From: Euperipatoides rowelli
Lineage: Eukaryota > Onychophora > Udeonychophora > Euonychophora > Peripatopsidae
Reading direction: 5' to 3' (one strand)
Assembly (NCBI GenBank): GCA_003024985.2
Contig: PXIH01S0017553.1
DNA: 12,746 bases
The notes beneath the pieces are model-generated. The model was not told the DNA's origin, searched no databases, and saw only the letters and a list, made by a program, of their open reading frames with translations. Positions 1-6,700 of this stretch are shown piece by piece. The first letter of the stretch is position 1. The number at the start of each line of letters is the position of its first letter. The translations under genes were made by a program, and so were the position numbers.

Positions 1-314
1 AATACTGAGACAACTTGTGAATGTTTGATACAACTTCTATCCTCATTTTGTGGAAAAGCATAAACCAAGCCACAAGCATCAGTTTTCTGAAGAAACAACA
101 CTTCATAATTTTCAAAATATTGTAGATCTGACCATAGTATTTCTTAGTTTTTTTTTTTTTTTTTGGTTATAAACTCAACTAATAAAATATTTCCAACTTT
201 GATTTTGACTGAATTATAAATAATTAGGTTATATCTGATGATAGCTTATCTAAAATTAAAAAATGTTGAATTTTATAATGTTTTATACAGTATAGCTATG
301 AAGAACATTAAATA

Positions 315-396
315 ATTGACTTCTAGATTTATGCATTGACTTCTAAGAAATTATAGGACGTCTTAGTATTTTATTGTTGACTTCCACTGACTTCTA
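315..396 (+). repeat. Cluster of four TTGACTTCT-type short repeats
   Basis: ATTGACTTCTA occurs at 315-325 and ATTGACTTCTA again at 335-345, exactly 20 bp apart. Variants follow at 377-385 (TTGACTTCC) and 387-396 (CTGACTTCTA), 11 bp apart. All four are on the same strand. The 20- and 11-bp offsets are close to two turns and one turn of the helix, which would suit a multi-site protein-binding element. They could equally be the remains of a decayed tandem repeat. No function is demonstrated by the sequence. Confidence 0.5.
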
Positions 397-562
397 TAGC
401 CTAATTATTTTGACAAGTGTTTTTTGTAAAATTAGGGCGTAAATGACGCCAAATTTAAAAATGCAGCAACACTGAGAAGCTAATGTTATCAGGCGTTTAT
501 ATTTTTTAATTAAATTTATTTTTTTATTTCCTTATTTTTTTTTTTTTTTTTTAATAATTATT

Positions 563-584
563 TTTCTTTTTTTTTTTTATCTAG
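563..584 (+). other. 3' splice acceptor (5'-UTR intron end)
   Basis: A near-pure pyrimidine tract (TTTCTTTT followed by T-run) is followed by ATCTAG, with AG at 583-584 and the exon starting at G585. This is a textbook metazoan acceptor. It suggests that the intronless coding region is preceded by at least one upstream, non-coding exon. Caveat: TAG|GTGATT also resembles a weak 5' donor, but the pyrimidine tract makes the acceptor reading better. Confidence 0.6.
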
Positions 585-599
585 GTGATTGGAACTAAA

Positions 600-755
600 A
601 TGAATCAAATTGGCCAGGACTTGGGGCTGCATGTCATCTTTACAAGTGGCAAACACCAAAATCATGAAAAAAAAGGTGTTTACTTGTCACAAAAATGCCA
701 ATTGTTTTTTAATGTCGTAAAGGAATTTTTATTTATTATTTTTAACCTCATCTAA
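600..755 (+). promoter_or_regulatory. Upstream ORF 1 (51 codons) in the 5' leader
   Basis: ATG at 600 has A at -3 and opens a 51-codon frame that closes at TAA 753-755, 32 nt before the main ATG and in a different frame. The peptide has a basic middle, a hydrophobic Phe/Ile-rich end and no recognised domain, so it is listed as a probable translational control element, not a protein gene. If the leader starts at the acceptor at 584, ribosomes scanning from the 5' end would meet this ATG first. That predicts that leaky scanning or reinitiation controls main-frame translation. Confidence 0.4.
631..720 (+). promoter_or_regulatory. Upstream ORF 2 (29 codons) overlapping uORF 1
   Basis: A second ATG at 631, in another frame, reads 29 codons to TAA at 718-720. 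It is nested within uORF 1. It has C at -1 and no purine at -3 (TGC before ATG), so it is a weaker initiation context. It probably matters only as an additional obstacle for scanning ribosomes. Confidence 0.25.
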
Positions 756-787
756 CCGGAATCAGTGATTGTGGATAACTTGTCAAA

Positions 788-3700
788 ATGTCTGCAGCGG
801 CAGATAAACAATTAGCTAGAATGAAGCTTTTGTCTTCAGGAGTTTTATTCAAGAAATTAGGAAATTTATATTGTTGTTGTAAATGTCCAGCTAAAAGCCC
901 TTTACTTTTAGTAATAGAACAGCATTGTCTAGGCCATGGTGCTGGACTTATACAAAAGTGTAACATCTGCGATTTTTCTAACGATGATGTTCATTTGTTA
1001 GCCGAACACCTAAAACTTCATTATTGTGCGAACCAAGAAACTCCACCTCTCGCTAATGATTTTCAAACGAGTCCTTCAAAATTGGAAGCTGGTCATTTTT
1101 TTACATTGGAATCATCTCTCAACAGTGGTAGTAATACAAACTGTTTAGACACCAACAATTTATGGAAAAATGTAAATCTCAGTAAAAAATTTCATGATTC
1201 CAAAATATTAGAATATGATAGTAATTCTGAAACATTACCTGAATCTAGCTCACAGGAATATTTATTTCAAATTTCATTATTGATAGATAACTTTAGCATT
1301 GACTGGGAATTTCTATTTTGTAAAAGTGATAATGCCTATCATTGTTGTAAATGTCCTACCAAAGCATTTAATATAGCTAGTATAAAATATCACATGGAAT
1401 GCCATGGAGCGAAACTGACCAACAAATGTAATTATTGTGATTTCTCTTGTAACAGCTTTCACAGTTTGGGTATACACCATGAATACCATAAGCAAAGACC
1501 AAAAAAACTTGGCTCAACTCCACTTTTTAAAAACGGATTTTCTAAAGTAGGTCACACTTTTAAATGCTTACAATGCCCTGCTGTCTTCTGGTTCCCTACC
1601 TCAGCAAGAAGGCATGTAACATGCCATGGGGCAAATAAAGAATTTAAGTGTTCTTTGTGTGACTATTCAACCACTCGAAAGAAAAATTATGAAATGCATT
1701 GTGCAGTCCATAACAATGAAAATTCTGATATAATGGCCATTAAGCCTCTTTGTATTAAATTTGAGAAAAGAAAATATAAAAAAAGGACACCAGTTGTTTC
1801 AGATTGTAATAAAAAAGGTGTTGTAAACATAACATCTTTCAAGTGTAGCAAGTGTCCTGCTATAATTCCTTATCGTTATCGTATGGAAACCCATTGGGCA
1901 TGTCATGGCTCCATAGGACGCTTCAAATGTGATTATTGTGATTATGCTGTAAATAAACAGGATTGCCTTAAAACTCATCAAGTTTTACACGAATCTCCAC
2001 AGGATATTTTTGCAAATGGAGAGGTAGTTCTCTTTGACAATTCTACATCTAACCCTTCTTTATTAAATCGGATTAGATTAACGCAAAAATCTCAAGTTAA
2101 AGATGCCCAGTTCGCTACCGTAAAACGCAAATTAAAACAGCGGTTGCTAATCAAGAGAAAGAAAATTAAAAAACTAATTGTTCACCCTGCAACAGTGGAT
2201 AATCCTACTATTCCTAATATTGAGACATCATTAATTGTTGTGAATAAAGTAGAAAATCTTGAACAGGTAATTGATACTGAAGCTAAAACACCCAATGAAA
2301 ATAGGATTTTTATTGCACCAGTAAAAAAATTTGATAAATCCTATTTTAAAATTATTAGCAACCCACCCAAAGATATTTATCAATGTAAAGGATGTCCAGC
2401 TAGATCTACCATAAAAATGATGCTCCGCCATGTTGCATGCCATGGTACTAAGAAAAAATTTGTATGTCTACATTGTGATTTTTCAACTGTTACCAGTAAA
2501 AATCTGGTGCAGCATTTTGTATGGCATGGCATTCATTTGACTGATCCAGATGCAACAAAAGAAATTTTGACACAGTGCCGTTTAAAAGGGACTTTTGCGA
2601 AATCAGTGCAGGATAAACAAAAGCTAGTTAAAAAGATAACTTCAAAGCCTGAAGTGAATATTTCCCAAATTGATTATGAAGCCTTAAATGAGACTATTGA
2701 ATCTGTTGTTAATCAAGAATATATTAGTGAACCATCTTTAGTGCAGACTTCGACACCTTTATATACTTTAGTTATGAGGACTCGTCTTAATACACCAATC
2801 TATCAATGTAACAAATGTCCAACTGTGACTTTTCTAGGGCGAATCACCAAACATGTTACATTCCATGGTGCTAATAATAAGTTTGTGTGCACTTATTGTG
2901 ATTTTTCTTCAAATTATATCACTAACTTAAGAGGACATATGCGAATACATGAAAATGGTATGATTCCAAAAAAGAAACTGAATGTACCATTGCCATCAAT
3001 GAAAATAAAACGGGTTAAAAAAGTTGACCCTCTTACAGTTGAAGATTATAGTTCTATTACAAATGAGCAAAAATTAGAAGAAAGTTTAGTTGAAAACCAA
3101 GAAAAAGTAACTGAATCCTATTCAAAACAGCTTAGTTCATTTATAATTACAAACGCACAGGCTCAACTTTTCAAATCCAAAGCTTTGGTTCCCTATCACT
3201 TAATCAAAGGAAGTAATCATGCTTATCAGTGTCATAATTGTCCTCAGCAGGTCAAAGGAAATTTGCGTATAAAACTCCATTCCACTTGTCATGGATCTGT
3301 GGGTAATTTCCAATGTAATTTGTGTGACTATGCTAACAATACTAGAAAATCATTTTTGAAACATTTGAAGTGCCATGAATCGCTTACAACTATGGACCTT
3401 AGTTCATCTGATACTAATTCCCCATGTAAAGTTGTTTCAGAATTAAATAATGATTTAATTACCCAAGAAAAACTTCTTCCTTTACCTCAAGAAAAAAAAA
3501 ATGAAACATATTCTTCCATCGGTGTTGAAAGTTCTATTGAAAATTGTATAATCTCTCCTATAATTCCAGTTACCGGTAATGATGATGATTCAATTAAAAC
3601 TCCATTTTATAAACTTCCAGGACCTAATCCTAAATCTTCTCAATACCAATGTTCAAAGTGTCCTCTAAGAGGATCACTTTTCAAACTTGAGCGTCATAAA

Positions 3701-6700
3701 GGCAGTCATGGTTGTAATAGACGATATGCCTGTTCTCTTTGTGATTACTCATGTTTGACTATGCTTAAATTGGGAAATCATTTACTTTGGCATCAAAGAG
3801 CTGGTCAACAAATTCCAAAGGAGAACTTACAGAATGATGCGATAAACGATAATTCATCAGATTTTTCCATTGAATCTACATTTCTAAAAATGCCTCAACG
3901 AGTAGGAAAGAAAAAAAGTATTAAGCGGGTAAAAATTCCTAGACAATTTAGAAGAGCATTTCACAAAATAGAAGGCAAAACAAAATATCGTTGTAATAAA
4001 TGCCCGGTTGAAACAACATTTGTTTCACTAATGATTCGTCACTTAGCAAATCATGGCACAGATAAAAAGTATCGTTGTGATTATTGTGACTATACCATTG
4101 ATGAAATAAGTCACTTAAAAAGACATATGAATCATCACCAGGAAAGTGGTGGAAATATTTTAGAAATTGGCAAAGATTTTAAAAATTTGTCAGGTCACAA
4201 TTTGAATGACAGTGTCCATTTGCCTTCTGTTGCCAGTGATTCACAAAATAATTCTTTTAGTTTGCTTTCTGAAAGTGAGATGGATCTAAGTAGTAGTAAT
4301 AGTGAGGAGAAAGTAGCTACTGCTAGTATTCGAGAAATTGATACTCCAAATGGAAGAATTTTAGCCTGTACAAATTGTCCTGCCCAGGCTATTCATGGTG
4401 GTTGGTTATCAAGACATATACTGTGCCATGGAGTTGGTAGAAAATTCAAGTGCAATTACTGTGATTATTCTACAGATGTGAGCACCAATATTCATATTCA
4501 TCATAAATTGCACGTTCTTACCAAACAAAAAACTATTATCCCCCGCCCAGTTATTCCTTCTGGCCAAAAGGAACTTGAAGCATCTAATAAATTTCATTCT
4601 CCTCCAACTGAAAACTTTACCAAATCAATGTTGAAAGATGTTATTCCAAAGCCAGATTCTAAACTCAGCACTACTCTTATATACTTGAAGAACAAAAGTG
4701 GTAAAATTAGACAAATGAGAATTCCTTCCCATTTTCATAATATGTTTAAAAAAATTGAAGCTACAAGTAATTACACATGTAATCTCTGTCCTTTGAAAAC
4801 CCCATCCCTTGCTATTTTATTAAAACATTTAGTCTGCCATGGAGCAGTTAGACGATATAAATGCCAGTATTGCAGCTATTCAATTCAGAGTACAAAGCAT
4901 TATAAACAACATATTTTTTTACATAAGCAGGCGCTAGCTGAACAACTTTCCACGAAAGAAGAGGAAGCAACAACCTCGGTTATTTCTGAAATTTTATCAC
5001 AGGAAAAACATGATGTTACTGACAAAGAAGATATCGAAATAAAAGATATTAATAATTATTTAGAAAAAAGTAATAGCCCATTAAAAGAAAATAATAGTCC
5101 ATTAAAAGAAACTAATAGTCCATTAAAAGAAACTAATAGTCCATTAGAAAAACATAGTTTGGTAGAAGAGAATAAATATAAAACAGAAAGTCATGACAAT
5201 CAATTAAAGAAAAATCAGTTTGAAGAAAAGATTAGTCACCTGAAAGAAAATAATCAATTAAAAGACATTAAAAGTTATGTAGAAGAAAATAAAAGTCGAT
5301 TAGAAGGAAATAAAGATCACTTGGAAGAAGCTAATAATTGTATAAATGAAAAAAGTAAATTAGAAGAAAATTATGGTTACCTAACAGTAGATAATAATTA
5401 TTTAAAAGAAAATGGAAATAGTTTAGAAGATAACCATTTAAAAGAAAATAGTCATGTTGAAATTCAAAGTGTTGAAGAAAATATAAATCAAATTGGTGAA
5501 AATAACTGTTGTCAAGTTAAAGAAAATAATCACATTAAAGAAAATGAATGTCTAATAGAACCAAACAAAAATCAAATTAATGAAAATATTAATCAAATTG
5601 AAGAAAACAAAAACGAATGTGAAAGTGCTAAGCAATTCGAAGAAATCAAAAGTCTATTAAAAGAAAACTGTGATAACCTTTCTTTGGACAAAACAAGCAA
5701 AACCAATATAATAGATGATAAAGATGGCATAGAGAATGTAGGAAGAGCATATAAATGTACAAAATGTCCAGCCTTCAATAAAAATTTTGTTAAAATGAAG
5801 ATCCATGGTTTTTGTCATGGCTCACAACGTAGGTATTGCTGTAATTATTGTGATTATTCAATTGACAGTCGAAAACGAATGAACCAGCATAAGCTTCTTC
5901 ATAATAAAGTATTGGCTGCTAATAAAATCGATTGCATTGAGAAGCTAGGTCAAAGTAATGATCTTGCAAATATTGCTTCAGCAGTTCGCTGCGATCCCAC
6001 ATCTGAAATTGCAACTTCTCTTGCAAGCTGTCATTTGTTTAATAAACAGGCAAATAATAACACAAATGCCCGAGAAGCTGCTTTGGATTCAATAGGACAA
6101 ACATGTTTGGAAAATGAATCTTTAGAAGAATATAACAATTTTGATGCTGGATGCATAAAGCAGCCTTTCGTTAAAAAGCGCAACTATAATTTGAATTGCA
6201 CATCAAATAAGAAATATCAGTGTAAAAGTTGTGATTATTCCACCAATGGTAGAGGCTGTTTTTTTTACCATGTTAAAATGCATAAAAATGAGCTCTCTCA
6301 TAATCTTTGTTCCTCAGATAATAAAAGTGAAGACTTAATTGATACATCTCTCAGTTTTCCTAAGAGTGATAATTCAAAAGTAATTGGTGGTCCTAGAAAG
6401 TATTTCAAAGTTGGCACCAGCATTAACTTGTACCAGTGCAAGCTTTGTCCAGCTGCTATGCGTGGGATTGGTAGAATTAAAGTTCATTCTGCTTGTCATG
6501 GTGACAATAGAAGATTCAAATGTACTTATTGTAATTTTACCACAGCTGCACGGCATAACATGGATACTCATATTCAGCTTCACACAAATGAAGATCGTTC
6601 AGCTTTGTATAATTCTGCCATTGCTAAAGGCATTAAGGAAGATGTAGAAATGTGGTCTTTGTCACGCGATCGAGTTAGAAGAAAGTTGAAAAAAGAGCAT

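Larger units (their letters stand above)
1..584. other. Non-coding upstream region or 5' intron
   Basis: I see no ORF, RNA gene or recognisable coding exon here. The stretch is strongly AT-rich, with uninterrupted T-runs at about 148-164 (17 T) and 535-552 (18 T). It also has a small hairpin (GGCGT 436-440 / ACGCC 446-450) and a cluster of short repeats at 315-396. The 3' end reads as an intron end (pyrimidine tract then CTAG at 581-584), so at least the last part is probably a 5'-UTR intron and the promoter may lie outside the window. No convincing TATA box or initiator could be fixed. Confidence 0.6.

Noticed and set aside
535-552. T-runs at 148-164 and 535-552 as poly(A) tails of minus-strand retroposons
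   Set aside because: No flanking target duplications or retroposon bodies are visible. The second run lies just before a splice acceptor and may simply be part of pyrimidine-rich intron sequence.
5072-5668. Coiled-coil interpretation of the heptad array
   Set aside because: There is one hydrophobic residue per seven instead of two, with frequent Asn, Gly and Pro, so a stable leucine-zipper-like coil is not supported by inspection.
6384-6647. 87-codon plus-strand ORF within the large coding region
   Set aside because: It is an out-of-frame shadow of a zinc-finger cassette, with no recognisable domain; the finger frame is clearly the coding one.
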